Shown here: positions 1 through 8,964 of the stretch, in pieces
Layout: each line of letters starts with the position of its first letter
Numbering within the stretch: position 1 is the stretch's first letter
Source: Candidatus Gastranaerophilales bacterium
GTDB taxonomy: Bacteria; Cyanobacteriota; Vampirovibrionia; Gastranaerophilales; Gastranaerophilaceae
DNA: 64,000 nt
Assembly (NCBI GenBank): GCA_016282705.1
Contig: JAEELO010000083.1
Location: 21,877 to 85,876, forward strand
Direction: 5' to 3'
The notes under the pieces: model-generated
Database searches by the model: none
Told to the model about the DNA's origin: nothing
What the model saw: only the letters and a program-made list of their open reading frames with translations
Translations under genes and position numbers: made by a program

Positions 1-916
1 TGCGTATTGTTTTTGGAACAATATTTGCTTTCTTAAATTCTTCTGTTGCTGCAATGTTACCTTTTATGCCTAGAATAGCAGCTATTATTCTTTCATTAAC
101 ATTTTTCATTGCTGGATTTAACTTAAATTCTCTGATTAATTCCTTTTGTGATTTACCGAAATATGGTTTAATTTTGTTGATAATATAATTTTCAAATCCT
201 TGTTTTTCAAGTTGTGCTTTATTATCAATAAGAGTTTCTTCTTGTTCTTGGTTTAAAACATAATTGTTCAAAATATATGTCATGTAAGATTGCTTAAGAG
301 AATATGCTCTTTGATTAGCTTTAACTGAATTATAAGGTTGTGGTCTTAAATCTTTTTCTCCGCCAGCTCCTTTGCGGCAAGCTCCAAGATATAAGGTATC
401 TCCCTCTGATAATTCATGAGCTCTCCCTTCTCTTATTTTATGAACAATCTTTTCCCAATCCTGTTTAATAACAATTAAGTCTTTTTCAGGATATTCATAT
501 AAAAGAGTTTCTAATATTTTAAAGTCTGAAATAGATACATCTTTGAAATATTCATAATACATTAGCAAAAGAGTTTTGTTCTTATGCCAAAAGCTACTAT
601 CTTCAAAAGATTTATTAACTTCAGTCATGTAGTCAATGATATTTAATACTAGTCTTTCTTTTGCCACATATTTATTTGATTTGTTTTTTATGCACGGGGT
701 AACTTTTAATTCAACACCTAACTCAATAAAATCAGCTTCAGCACGGCTATTTACTTTTCTTTCAAACCAACATTCCTCAAACATTTGTCCGACATTACCC
801 TTATTTTTAGCCGTACAGAGTCTTCCTGTTGTATCGATTTGACCAAAAGGAATGTTAATTGCTTCTTTTGACCTTCTTAATAATTCCTCTTTTGAATTGT
901 AACGTTTTTCTTGCAT
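1..916 (-). CDS. Sau3AI-like type II restriction endonuclease (MutH family), C-terminus off the left edge
   Basis: Restriction enzyme predicted to cut GATC; 305 codons are visible and the C-terminal part lies outside the window. Residues about 65-100 contain GVELKVTP and ERLVLNII, and residues about 155-210 contain IKQDW and AHELSEG, which match what I recall of Sau3AI. The likely MutH-type catalytic set is Asp62, Glu69 and Lys71 (ELK). ATG at 916 is preceded by an AGG-type ribosome site. It is transcribed away from the cytosine methyltransferase across a 53-base gap, a normal divergent R-M arrangement. Sau3AI has a second, catalytically dead MutH-like half; whether that exists here cannot be seen. 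The GATC specificity is inferred from family resemblance. Confidence 0.85.
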   Translation of the reverse strand, partial: MQEKRYNSKEELLRRSKEAINIPFGQIDTTGRLCTAKNKGNVGQMFEECWFERKVNSRAEADFIELGVELKVTPCIKNKSNKYVAKERLVLNIIDYMTEVNKSFEDSSFWHKNKTLLLMYYEYFKDVSISDFKILETLLYEYPEKDLIVIKQDWEKIVHKIREGRAHELSEGDTLYLGACRKGAGGEKDLRPQPYNSVKANQRAYSLKQSYMTYILNNYVLNQEQEETLIDNKAQLEKQGFENYIINKIKPYFGKSQKELIREFKLNPAMKNVNERIIAAILGIKGNIAATEEFKKANIVPKTIR

Positions 917-969
917 TCATACTACCTGCTTGATTTTATGATAACATAATAATGGGGTAGAACAAGAAT

Positions 970-2244
970 ATGTTAAGCAATGATGAAAAGATAAAAGTAG
1001 TTGAATTATTTGCTGGCGTTGGGGGTTTTAGACTCGGTTTTGAACGTTGCTCTGATGCATTTGAAACAATTTGGGCGAATCAATGGGAACCGGGGAGAAT
1101 ATCTCAATACGCATATGATTGTTATGTTGCACACTTTAAAGAAAACCATAATTGTGTAAATGAGGATATAGCAAAAGTAAAAAATCAAATACCTGACCAC
1201 GACTTGCTTGTGGGAGGTTTCCCATGCCAAGATTATTCCGTTGCAAGAACGGGGGCTAAAGGAATTCAAGGCAAAAAGGGTGCTTTATGGTGGGATATAA
1301 GAGATATTGTTGAATCGAAAAGACCTAAGTATATTTTACTTGAAAATGTAGATCGCTTATTAAAATCTCCAGCTAAACAAAGAGGCAGAGATTTCGGAAT
1401 TATTTTAAGATGTTTATCTGATTTGGGTTATGCTATTGAATGGCGAGTTATAAATGCTGCCGAGTATGGTTGTGCTCAAAGACGTCGTAGAACATTTATT
1501 TTTGCCGTTCATAATACAACAGATTTTTATGAACACTTATTTAATGAAGAAAAGCTCAATCTTCTTACCAAAAACGGTTTTTTTGCAGACGAATTCCCTG
1601 TTGAAACCAATAATTTAACTATAAATAATGTTGATATTTACAGAATTTCGAAGGATAAATATAAAACTCTTGAATCTTTTTCTGAAAAATTTGCTGCGAA
1701 ATTTTTTAATACAGGTGTTTGTATAGACGGTAAAGCATATACTATTGAAACTACTCCTATTTTGCAAACACCACAAACACTAAACGATATATGCGAAGAA
1801 GGTTTGGTAGATAAAAGATTTTTCTTAAATGGCAATTTAGACAAGTGGAAATATTTAAAAGGCTCTAAAAGAGAAGAACGAAAAAGACCTAATGGTGAAA
1901 TCTATTATTATACCGAAGGATCAATGGCATTCCCTGATAAAATGGATATGCCAAGTAGAACAATGCTTACAAGTGAGTCTTCTTTAAATAGAAGTACACA
2001 TGTTGTTATTGACAAACAAACTGGGTATTATAGACTTCTAACACCTCTTGAATGTGAGAGATTAAATGGATTTGATGATAATTGGACTAACACGGGAATG
2101 CCGGAAAAATTTAGATATTTTGTAATGGGCAATGCTCTTGTAGTTCCGTTAATTGAAAGAATGGGTTCTAGAATTTTAACCATAACGACTCCACAAAAGG
2201 TATATAGTATCAAAAGGCAAAAACAAGTAGCTTTGTGTTCTTAA
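970..2244 (+). CDS. DNA (cytosine-5-)-methyltransferase of the Sau3AI-like R-M system
   Basis: Transfers a methyl group from SAM to C5 of cytosine in the recognition site, protecting host DNA from the adjacent endonuclease. C5-MTase motifs appear in order: SAM-binding ELFAGVGGFRLGFE (about 12-25), catalytic GGFPCQDYS with Cys86, ENV (125-127), QRRRR (170-174), and the C-terminal LTPLECERLNGF and GNALVVPLIERMG segments that close the fold. At 424 residues it has the usual length and looks intact. The target-recognition region is about residues 190-340. Its last four bases overlap the end of the convergent nuclease gene. GATC specificity is inferred from the partner. Confidence 0.93.
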   Translation: MLSNDEKIKVVELFAGVGGFRLGFERCSDAFETIWANQWEPGRISQYAYDCYVAHFKENHNCVNEDIAKVKNQIPDHDLLVGGFPCQDYSVARTGAKGIQGKKGALWWDIRDIVESKRPKYILLENVDRLLKSPAKQRGRDFGIILRCLSDLGYAIEWRVINAAEYGCAQRRRRTFIFAVHNTTDFYEHLFNEEKLNLLTKNGFFADEFPVETNNLTINNVDIYRISKDKYKTLESFSEKFAAKFFNTGVCIDGKAYTIETTPILQTPQTLNDICEEGLVDKRFFLNGNLDKWKYLKGSKREERKRPNGEIYYYTEGSMAFPDKMDMPSRTMLTSESSLNRSTHVVIDKQTGYYRLLTPLECERLNGFDDNWTNTGMPEKFRYFVMGNALVVPLIERMGSRILTITTPQKVYSIKRQKQVALCS

Positions 2245-3407
2245 ATTTTATTAAGAATAATTTCACCAGTTTTTTCGTTGTAATCATATTCTATAAGTTT
2301 AAGATTATTCCATTTCCTTGTTTCTGCAATATGTGAACCAATTGAATAAAACCTTTGAGCTTCTTCATCCCTATATTTTTTTACATTTTTGGATATTTTA
2401 TTTGCAATCAAATATGCTTCAATCATGCTATAATCACCACAAGCATATTCTTTATTAACATAATCAATATATTTTAAAATTTGATTAATATGTAGTTTTT
2501 GTGCCCTGTCTTTCTTTAATTCAATGATTAAATATTTATTTCTAATTTTATATTTATTACTAATATATGAATATCCAAAAATATCTATTCTATCCATATA
2601 ACTAATAGGCTTAAATGGAGATGCAATAACTTGGTGCGAAATATAATCCCAACTATGATTACCTAGAACTCTAATCGTATTCTTATTTTTCGATACAAGT
2701 TGTTTAACAAGTTGTAACTCAAGCCCTGATTCCAACATAGTACTCTGCTGAATTATTTTGAAAGGGCTAAAAATATACTTATCTATGGTATTTTTTAATA
2801 ATTTCTGTTTTATACTATTATGTACTCGTTCATAATTTGAATTAATAATATTTTCTTTATTTTTTAGGTTATTTTCATTTTTTCTTAGAAAAATATCGAA
2901 TAATGCATTCTCTTCTAAATCATCGATTTTTATAAATGATACATCTTGGAAAGCTCTGAGCATTTTAAATGCTTGTGGATTTGAATTTAAGACATCGTCC
3001 ATATCGATACAATTTTCTTCATTAAAAAAGAATGGAGAAGGTTTGAAGAAACAGACCACACGAATTTTTTCATAAGATGAAGCTGTATTTAATAACATAT
3101 CATTTTTGATTTCATTATAATTCATATGACCAGGCTGGTTTGCTTTTGGGAAATTAAAATATTTGCAATCCTTGACTATATTAATTAATTCTCCTCGTCC
3201 ATATATTTTTCTATTATGAAAAAAATATATATAATCTCCAGCTTTCATAGAGGCATAATCAGTCAATGTTCCAAAATGACTGCGAGTCCATTTTACAGGA
3301 GTCTTCTCCATATTAAAATTTAAAAAGGTTCCATATGTCCCACTTTTGATACATTCTCTTAAAATATTGACTTTATCCTGTGCTATTGCAATGACATACC
3401 CAGCCAT
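2241..3407 (-). CDS. predicted PUA/EVE-like reader fused to a PD-(D/E)XK (NucS-like) nuclease
   Basis: I cannot name this 388-residue protein. Residues 1-125 have a PUA/EVE/ASCH-like look: an N-terminal strand AGYVIAIAQ, then GTLTDYASMKAGDYIYFF and a GRGELI strand, followed by RVVCFF. Such domains often read modified bases or RNA. Residues about 180-215 form a Lys/Asn-rich linker. The C-terminal half has a PD-(D/E)XK pattern: Glu226/Glu230, Asp275 in MDRIDIFG, Glu296-x-Lys298 in IIELKK, and Gln309, like NucS/DUF91 nucleases. AAGGAG stands before the ATG. It converges on the methyltransferase gene with a 4-base overlap. A modification-dependent nuclease or a third R-M component is plausible; both are inference. 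Confidence 0.55.
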   Translation of the reverse strand: MAGYVIAIAQDKVNILRECIKSGTYGTFLNFNMEKTPVKWTRSHFGTLTDYASMKAGDYIYFFHNRKIYGRGELINIVKDCKYFNFPKANQPGHMNYNEIKNDMLLNTASSYEKIRVVCFFKPSPFFFNEENCIDMDDVLNSNPQAFKMLRAFQDVSFIKIDDLEENALFDIFLRKNENNLKNKENIINSNYERVHNSIKQKLLKNTIDKYIFSPFKIIQQSTMLESGLELQLVKQLVSKNKNTIRVLGNHSWDYISHQVIASPFKPISYMDRIDIFGYSYISNKYKIRNKYLIIELKKDRAQKLHINQILKYIDYVNKEYACGDYSMIEAYLIANKISKNVKKYRDEEAQRFYSIGSHIAETRKWNNLKLIEYDYNEKTGEIILNKI

Positions 3408-3860
3408 ATATTTCTCCTTGTTGTCTATATAGCTATAAATATTAGAAAATTATATATAAGTCAAGTTAGATAAATTTTTTAATTCTATTATTTAAGAATT
3501 ACGAACTACCAGCTTATTATCTAATTTTACCGAGTTCTATTTTAATAAAAGTTAGCGAAATTTATGAAAAATTTTTTAAAATTTTCAAACTACCATCCAT
3601 TCAGAAAAAGTTAATACTGCCCGAAATTCTTGAACCGTCTGCAAAACGATTCATTGGGCTAAAGCCCTTATGTAGAGCCAAATTACAAAAATTTCCAAAA
3701 CTGTCTGCAAAATTGGTAATTTCGGTAGTTCCGGAATTCGGATTCTCATAAATTTTTCCAAGTTAGAATGCCTGATATTACTGCGTTTTAACGATAATTC
3801 CAGAACTGTCTGCAATTCCGAAACTACCAAAAAAAGTATATTCTTTACTTTAACATCAAT
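3408..3860. repeat. intergenic region with short interspersed repeats (CTGTCTGCAA and AACTACC motifs)
   Basis: No convincing gene lies between the nuclease gene and the tRNA. The stretch holds three spaced copies of a GAAC(C/T)GTCTGCAA-type motif near 3632, 3697 and 3803. An AACTACC motif recurs near 3507, 3588 and 3821, with its complement GGTAGTT near 3724. The segments around 3715-3735 and 3812-3831 are imperfect inverted copies of each other. This looks like a decayed mobile or palindromic repeat cluster. Spacing and sequence are too irregular for CRISPR. Confidence 0.4.
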
Positions 3861-3862
3861 AT

Positions 3863-3894
3863 AAAAAGGACTTATCAAACGACAAATCCTTTTT
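3863..3894 (-). terminator. terminator downstream of tRNA-Gly
   Basis: AAAAAGGA and TCCTTTTT form an 8-bp stem with a long loop, a few bases past the tRNA 3' end on the minus strand, ending in a T run in that orientation. The loop of about 16 bases makes it a modest terminator. Confidence 0.45.
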
Positions 3895-3897
3895 ATT

Positions 3898-3969
3898 AGC
3901 GGGCGACGAGACTCGAACTCGCGACGTCAACCTTGGGAAGGTTGCATTCTACCACTGAATTACACCCGC
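3898..3969 (-). tRNA. tRNA-Gly (anticodon CCC)
   Basis: Cloverleaf read on the minus strand. The acceptor stem GCGGGTG pairs with CGCCCGC, followed by discriminator T73. The D arm contains TCAGTGGTAGA. The anticodon stem CAACC/GGTTG encloses the loop TTCCCAA, giving anticodon CCC. The T arm is GCGAG-TTCGAGT-CTCGT. CCA is not encoded, so it must be added after transcription. CCC reads GGG, a rare codon in AT-rich genes; other glycine tRNAs must lie elsewhere. Confidence 0.95.
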
Positions 3970-4068
3970 ATTTCTACTTAATTATACCCCCAATTTTTTA
4001 AACTAACAATTGTAAATTTATTTTCCATAAATTCCGCACACTTTCTAATACTGTATTAAAATACAATT

Positions 4069-5841
4069 ATGGGGAGAATTAAACAACTATCTGTTAATCT
4101 TATTAATCAAATCGCTGCGGGCGAGGTTATTGAACGTCCTTACAGTGTCGTTAAAGAGCTTGTTGAAAACTCTATTGATGCAGGTGCTACAAAAATAGAA
4201 ATCTCTGTTTCTAATGTCTGCAGAGATATTCGTGTAGCCGATAACGGCTCAGGCATCCACCCCGACGACATTCAGCTTGCTTTCACTAAGCACGCAACAA
4301 GTAAATTAACCGATGAAAAAAGCTTATTCAACATTCAAACTCTCGGGTTTCGAGGTGAAGCACTTGCCAGTATAATCTCCATTGCAAAAGTTTCCTGCAC
4401 CACAAGAACCAAAGATTTTGATTTCGGAACAAAAGTTGAATCCCAAAATTCCGTTGTTAAATCTTCTAAAACAGGCTGTGCGCAAGGCACTATTATGGAA
4501 GTTACAGACCTCTTTTTTAATCAGCCGGCAAGGCTTAAATTTCTTAAAAGCGAAAAAACAGAGTTCTCATATATCCAAGAATTAATACAATCTCTGGCCA
4601 TTTCTCACCCTGATATAGCTTTAATACTCAAAAATAACGGTATAACAATCATTTCCACTACCGCTAATGCAGATTTATTAACCAGAATTACTGAAATATA
4701 CCCGTCTGACATCATAAACGAACTCAGACCGCTTGATAAAACAGATAAGCTCTCTGACCTTAAAATTACGGGTTTTGCATCTGTTCCAAGCTACACGCGC
4801 TCAAGTAAAAAATCAATTTACATGTTTGTTAACGGCAGAATGGTTAAATGCCCCATAATCTTAAAAGCTATTGATGTGGCATACAAAAATATGATGCCCT
4901 CCGGCAGATATCCGTTTGTAGTTTTAAATCTGCAAATTAACCCCGAAGATGTAGATGTTAACGTTCACCCCACAAAACGCGAAGTAAGATACAAAAACCC
5001 TAATCAAATATTTAATTTTGTGCAAAGTGCAATAGATTACGCTCTTAATGCCGTAAAAAACGATTTTCAACAAAATCAGCAGGAAGAAAAACCCTTGCCT
5101 TTTGCAAAGTCATATGATTTCGTTTCTACGGAAGATACGAATGAAAATCCTGTTTTCCCTTTAAAAATAAGACCGCAAAATGAGTCAAAACAGGAATTTG
5201 TTACCCCTAAAGAGCCTGTATACACTACAACTCAAACAAGAATGGAAATTAATTTTGATAATCCCATAGAAGAAAACAAAGTTAACGTAATAGGTCAGTT
5301 TAAAAACACATACATTCTTGTAGAAAACGATGATAACCTTGAAATTATCGACCAGCATATTGCAGAAGAACGTTTTATTTATGAAAAATTGAAAAAGCAA
5401 AAAGAAATTGCATCACAATTGCTAATAGTATCTGATGTCATTGATATTGAGCCTGCAGATACAGAACTTTTAATGAATGCAAAAGCTAATTTGAATAAAT
5501 TCGGATATCAAATAGAAAAAATATCAGATACTCAGGTTATCTTCAAAAAAATACCGCAAGTATTATCAAGGGCAAATTTAAAAGATGTATTATCGGAATT
5601 GCTTGAAAATCTGAGAAACTCTCCCGATAATGATTTAGACACTATAGAAGAAAAAATACTAATAACAACCTCTTGCAAAGCATCAATTAAAGCCGGAGAT
5701 AAGTTAACCCTTTGGCAGATGGAAGAAATTGTGAAAAATTTAAGAACAACGAAAAATCCTTATACATGTCCGCACGGAAGACCTATTTCGCACTTTATTC
5801 CATACAAAGAAGTAGCTGCGTTTTTTGCAAGAAATATATAA
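4069..5841 (+). CDS. mutL: DNA mismatch repair protein MutL (endonuclease type)
   Basis: GHKL ATPase that links mismatch recognition by MutS to strand removal. The N-terminal ATP site has LVENSIDAGA (about 31-40), DNGSGI and GFRGEALASI. The C-terminal domain carries DQHIAEERFIYE from Asp428, a variant of the DQHA(x)2E(x)4E metal site of nicking MutLs, and CPHGRP from Cys567. It is therefore expected to nick DNA itself, as in bacteria without MutH/Dam-directed repair. The fourth motif residue is Ile, not Ala. Length is 590 residues. No Shine-Dalgarno precedes the ATG, and an AT-rich TATTAAAAT lies about 7 bases upstream, so the mRNA could be nearly leaderless. Confidence 0.96.
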   Translation: MGRIKQLSVNLINQIAAGEVIERPYSVVKELVENSIDAGATKIEISVSNVCRDIRVADNGSGIHPDDIQLAFTKHATSKLTDEKSLFNIQTLGFRGEALASIISIAKVSCTTRTKDFDFGTKVESQNSVVKSSKTGCAQGTIMEVTDLFFNQPARLKFLKSEKTEFSYIQELIQSLAISHPDIALILKNNGITIISTTANADLLTRITEIYPSDIINELRPLDKTDKLSDLKITGFASVPSYTRSSKKSIYMFVNGRMVKCPIILKAIDVAYKNMMPSGRYPFVVLNLQINPEDVDVNVHPTKREVRYKNPNQIFNFVQSAIDYALNAVKNDFQQNQQEEKPLPFAKSYDFVSTEDTNENPVFPLKIRPQNESKQEFVTPKEPVYTTTQTRMEINFDNPIEENKVNVIGQFKNTYILVENDDNLEIIDQHIAEERFIYEKLKKQKEIASQLLIVSDVIDIEPADTELLMNAKANLNKFGYQIEKISDTQVIFKKIPQVLSRANLKDVLSELLENLRNSPDNDLDTIEEKILITTSCKASIKAGDKLTLWQMEEIVKNLRTTKNPYTCPHGRPISHFIPYKEVAAFFARNI

Positions 5842-5842
5842 T

Positions 5843-5875
5843 AAAAAAAGCCCGAAGTTTTTTCTTCGGGTTCTT
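5843..5875 (-). terminator. terminator between convergent mutL and clpB
   Basis: CCCGAAG and CTTCGGG form a perfect GC-rich stem around a six-T loop. On the minus strand it is followed by a run of seven Ts, so it is a strong terminator for clpB. On the plus strand the tail TTCTT is weaker but may also serve mutL. Confidence 0.85.
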
Positions 5876-5900
5876 AGTAATGTGTGTACGTTTAATCAGA

Positions 5901-8507
5901 TTATATACTTTCAAATGTTAATTCGTCGTTATTAACATCTATTTTTACTTTAGAATGTGGCATGATTTCCTGCTTCAATATTTTCTTAGACAATGGATTT
6001 TCTATTAATTGTCTTATTGTTCTCTTAAGAGGACGTGCGCCATATACAGGGTTATAGCCTTTTTGAGCCAAAAATTCTTTTGCATCATCTGTAATATCAA
6101 GCGTAATATCCTGTTCAGACAATAATTGATGTAAATGTGCAGCTTGAATATCAACGATTTTAGCTAATTGCTGCATTGTTAATGCTTTAAAGAATACAAT
6201 TTCGTCTATTCTGTTTAAGAATTCAGGTTTGAATCTTTGCTGCATTAATGCCATTACTTCTTCTTTTGTCTGCTCTGATTGCTTTTCGGATACCATTGAT
6301 TCTAAAGTATTATTTAGAATAATTTCACTACCTATATTACTTGTTAATATAATTAAAGTATTTTTAAAGTCAACAGTTCTTCCTTTAGAATCCGTTAATC
6401 TGCCGTCATCAAAGATTTGCAGCATTATATTAAATACATCCGGATGAGCTTTTTCAATTTCATCAAACAAAATAACGGAATACGGTTTTCTTCTTACATG
6501 TTCTGTTAATTGACCGCCTTCATCATAACCGACATATCCCGGAGGAGCACCGATTAATCTTGCAACTGTATGTTTTTCCATATATTCAGACATATCAATT
6601 CTTATAAGAGCATCTTCATCATTGAACATAAACTCTGCTAATGCTTTTGCAAGTTCGGTTTTACCTACACCCGTAGGTCCTAAGAATATGAACGTACCTA
6701 TTGGTCTGTTCGGATCTTTTAATCCGGAACGAGCACGTCTTATTGCATCCGATACTACTTCAACAGCTTCATCTTGTCCAACAACACGCTTATGTAAAAA
6801 GTCTTCCATATTAACAAGCTTTTCTTTTTCGCTTTCCATAAGCTTATTAACGGCTATTCCTGTCCATTTACTTACTATTTCCGCAATATCATCTTCGTCA
6901 ATTTCTTCTTTTAATAAAGTATTTTTATGCTCGCTTGAATTCTCTCCTACTTCTTTGAGCTGTTTTTCAAGAGCCATTAATTTACCGTATTTTAATTCTG
7001 CAGCTTTTTGTAAATCCATATCACGTTCTGCGGCTTCAATTTCTATTTTTACTTTTTCTATTTCTTCTTTTATTGAAGCTTCACCTTGAATGCTCTTTTT
7101 TTCAAGTTCCCACTGCGTTTTTAAGTTATTTATTTTTTCATTGATATCTTTCAAAATATTTTCTATATTCTGAATTTTTTCTGTATTTTCAGTACTTTCT
7201 TCCTGTTTTAATGCTTCACGCTCAATTTCTAACTGCATTTTTTGACGTACTAACATATCGAGTTCTTCCGGCATGGAGTCTATTTCTATTCTTAAAGAAG
7301 ATGCTGCTTCATCAACAAGATCTATTGCTTTATCGGGTAAAAATCTGTCCGTAATATATCTGTCGGATAATTTAGCGGCAGCCACAAGAGCGGAATCTTT
7401 GATTCTTACTCCATGGTGAACTTCATATCTTTGTTTTAGACCTCTTAAAATACTGATGGTATCTTCAATAGAAGGTTCATCAACCATAACAGGTTGAAAT
7501 CTTCTTTCTAATGCTGGGTCTTTTTCAATGTATTTACGATACTCGTTTATAGTTGTTGCACCGATACATCTTAAAGTGCCTCTTGCAAGCATTGGTTTGA
7601 GCAAATTGCCTGCATCGGTTGAACCTTCCGTTGCACCTGCACCGACAACCGTATGTAATTCATCTATAAACATTATTATTTCACCGTTTGAATCTTCTAC
7701 TTCTTTTAAAACAGCTTTTAAACGTTCTTCAAACTCGCCTCTAAATTTTGCACCGGCAATTAAAGCACCTAAATCTAATGAAATTAATTTGGATTCTTTT
7801 AAGTTTTCCGGAACATCTCCTCTGACAATTCTTTGTGCTAAACCTTCTATGATAGCAGTTTTACCAACACCCGGTTCACCTATTAAAACAGGGTTGTTTT
7901 TTGTTTTTCTGTTTAATACCTGAATAACACGTCTTATTTCATCATCTCTGCCTATAACAGGGTCAAGTTTGCCCTTGCGAGCCATTGCCGTTAAATCGGT
8001 TGAATACTTTTCAAGAGCTTTATATGAATCTTCTGCATTTTTACTGTCCACTTTTCTGTTACCTCTTACTTTCTTCATTGCGTTTAATATAGAGCTTTTA
8101 TTTATTTTGTTATTGCTCAATATTTGCTGAATTTTTGAATTTTGTAATTCCGTCATAGCCATTAAAATATGCTCTATGCTTATAAAAGAATCTTTCAAGC
8201 TGTCTGCATTTTCCTGTGCCATATCAAACATTGTATTGGTTATTTGAGATAAATATAATTGTTGATTTGGGTTTGAAGATTGCACTTGAGGCAGCTGTGA
8301 TATTTCATTTACTATTTGATGTTTGAAATTATCCGTATTAATTTTTAATTCGCTGCAATAATCTTTTGCAATTCCTTCATTATCCTCAGCTATTGCAAGC
8401 ATAATATGCAGTGGCTCCAACTGTGAATTATGATATCTGTACATAATCTGTTGTGATGCATATATAATTTCTTTTGTATAATCCGTAAGTCTGTTAAAAT
8501 CTATCAT
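5901..8507 (-). CDS. clpB: ATP-dependent chaperone ClpB (Hsp100 disaggregase)
   Basis: Hexameric AAA+ machine that pulls proteins out of aggregates together with DnaK. The 868 residues show the N-terminal Clp repeat domain (1-150), a first AAA+ domain with Walker A GEPGVGKT (210-217), a long charged coiled-coil middle domain (about 400-530) that marks ClpB rather than ClpA or ClpC, and a second AAA+ domain with GPTGVGKTE and the pore loop GYVGYDEGG. It ends without a ClpP-binding IGF loop I could see. AGAGGTG precedes the ATG. I found no CIRCE operator (TTAGCACTC inverted repeat) upstream, so heat regulation is not evident. Confidence 0.97.
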   Translation of the reverse strand: MIDFNRLTDYTKEIIYASQQIMYRYHNSQLEPLHIMLAIAEDNEGIAKDYCSELKINTDNFKHQIVNEISQLPQVQSSNPNQQLYLSQITNTMFDMAQENADSLKDSFISIEHILMAMTELQNSKIQQILSNNKINKSSILNAMKKVRGNRKVDSKNAEDSYKALEKYSTDLTAMARKGKLDPVIGRDDEIRRVIQVLNRKTKNNPVLIGEPGVGKTAIIEGLAQRIVRGDVPENLKESKLISLDLGALIAGAKFRGEFEERLKAVLKEVEDSNGEIIMFIDELHTVVGAGATEGSTDAGNLLKPMLARGTLRCIGATTINEYRKYIEKDPALERRFQPVMVDEPSIEDTISILRGLKQRYEVHHGVRIKDSALVAAAKLSDRYITDRFLPDKAIDLVDEAASSLRIEIDSMPEELDMLVRQKMQLEIEREALKQEESTENTEKIQNIENILKDINEKINNLKTQWELEKKSIQGEASIKEEIEKVKIEIEAAERDMDLQKAAELKYGKLMALEKQLKEVGENSSEHKNTLLKEEIDEDDIAEIVSKWTGIAVNKLMESEKEKLVNMEDFLHKRVVGQDEAVEVVSDAIRRARSGLKDPNRPIGTFIFLGPTGVGKTELAKALAEFMFNDEDALIRIDMSEYMEKHTVARLIGAPPGYVGYDEGGQLTEHVRRKPYSVILFDEIEKAHPDVFNIMLQIFDDGRLTDSKGRTVDFKNTLIILTSNIGSEIILNNTLESMVSEKQSEQTKEEVMALMQQRFKPEFLNRIDEIVFFKALTMQQLAKIVDIQAAHLHQLLSEQDITLDITDDAKEFLAQKGYNPVYGARPLKRTIRQLIENPLSKKILKQEIMPHSKVKIDVNNDELTFESI

Positions 8508-8964
8508 CTAAGAACACCTCTTTTCTTTTGATTGAAAATTCTTAGAAATTTTCAGTTCCTATTCTTAGTTTAATAGCTTTTTTTAAAAAATCAGAAAAAA
8601 TTTATAATTAATTAAGATTTTGTTTTTTATATTTAATTAGAAATTGGCAGAAAACTTCATTAACCTCTTTGTTATCTGTATTTAAATACTCAAGTTAATT
8701 TCAGGCACTGCCTGAAATCAAGTTTTTTGCAATTTCGAGGCGATTAAACCGAGAAATCCGGCTGACTGAAAACTTGGAAAATATAAAATTGACCGGATTG
8801 TTACGTCGATTCTCTCCTCACAATGACGGAGAATAACTCTCTCCTCTACCCGTCTCCAAAGGGCGGCGAAATCTGTTATTATGTAAAGAAGTCATAAACT
8901 ATAAAAATTATTTTTATAGTTATGATATTATATAGTTATTGGTAAATAGGAAAAAACAGTAACG
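8508..8964. other. gene-free region with palindromes and a CGTCATTG-type repeat
   Basis: No protein gene is visible in this divergent gap of about 460 bases, which must hold the promoters of clpB and the permease. It contains a perfect palindrome TTTCAGGCA-C-TGCCTGAAA at 8699-8717, a repeat of the CGTCATTGTGAGGAG class at 8794-8830, and an inverted repeat AACTATAAAAA...TTTTTATAGTT near 8897-8921 just before the permease. The middle part is richer in GC than its surroundings. Confidence 0.6.
8794..8830 (-). repeat. CGTCATTG(T)GAGGAG-class dispersed intergenic repeat
   Basis: Read on the minus strand this gives CCGTCATTGTGAGGAG, then AGAATCGACG, then TAACAATCC. It closely follows a dispersed element seen in many unrelated genomes, whose usual form is CGTCATTGCGAGGAG followed by CGAAGCGACG and a CAATC end. 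The recognition is from memory of that consensus. No other copy was noticed in the window. Confidence 0.55.

Noticed and set aside
3632-3814. Possible CRISPR array from repeated CTGTCTGCAA motifs
   Set aside because: Only three short, unequal repeats with uneven spacing (about 65 and 106 bases) and no cas genes; not an array.
3651-3878. 75-codon minus-strand ORF with two LQTVLE segments
   Set aside because: It is simply the translation of the intergenic repeats, has no ribosome site, and runs toward the tRNA region.
6622-7089. 155-codon plus-strand ORF inside clpB
   Set aside because: Antisense shadow of a clear, full-length clpB; Ser-rich composition typical of reverse reading.
7528-7923. 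131-codon plus-strand ORF inside clpB
   Set aside because: Shadow of the ClpB first AAA+ domain with no independent signals.
8508-8600. CIRCE or HrcA operator upstream of clpB
   Set aside because: Looked for TTAGCACTC-N9-GAGTGCTAA and found only an AT-rich imperfect repeat.
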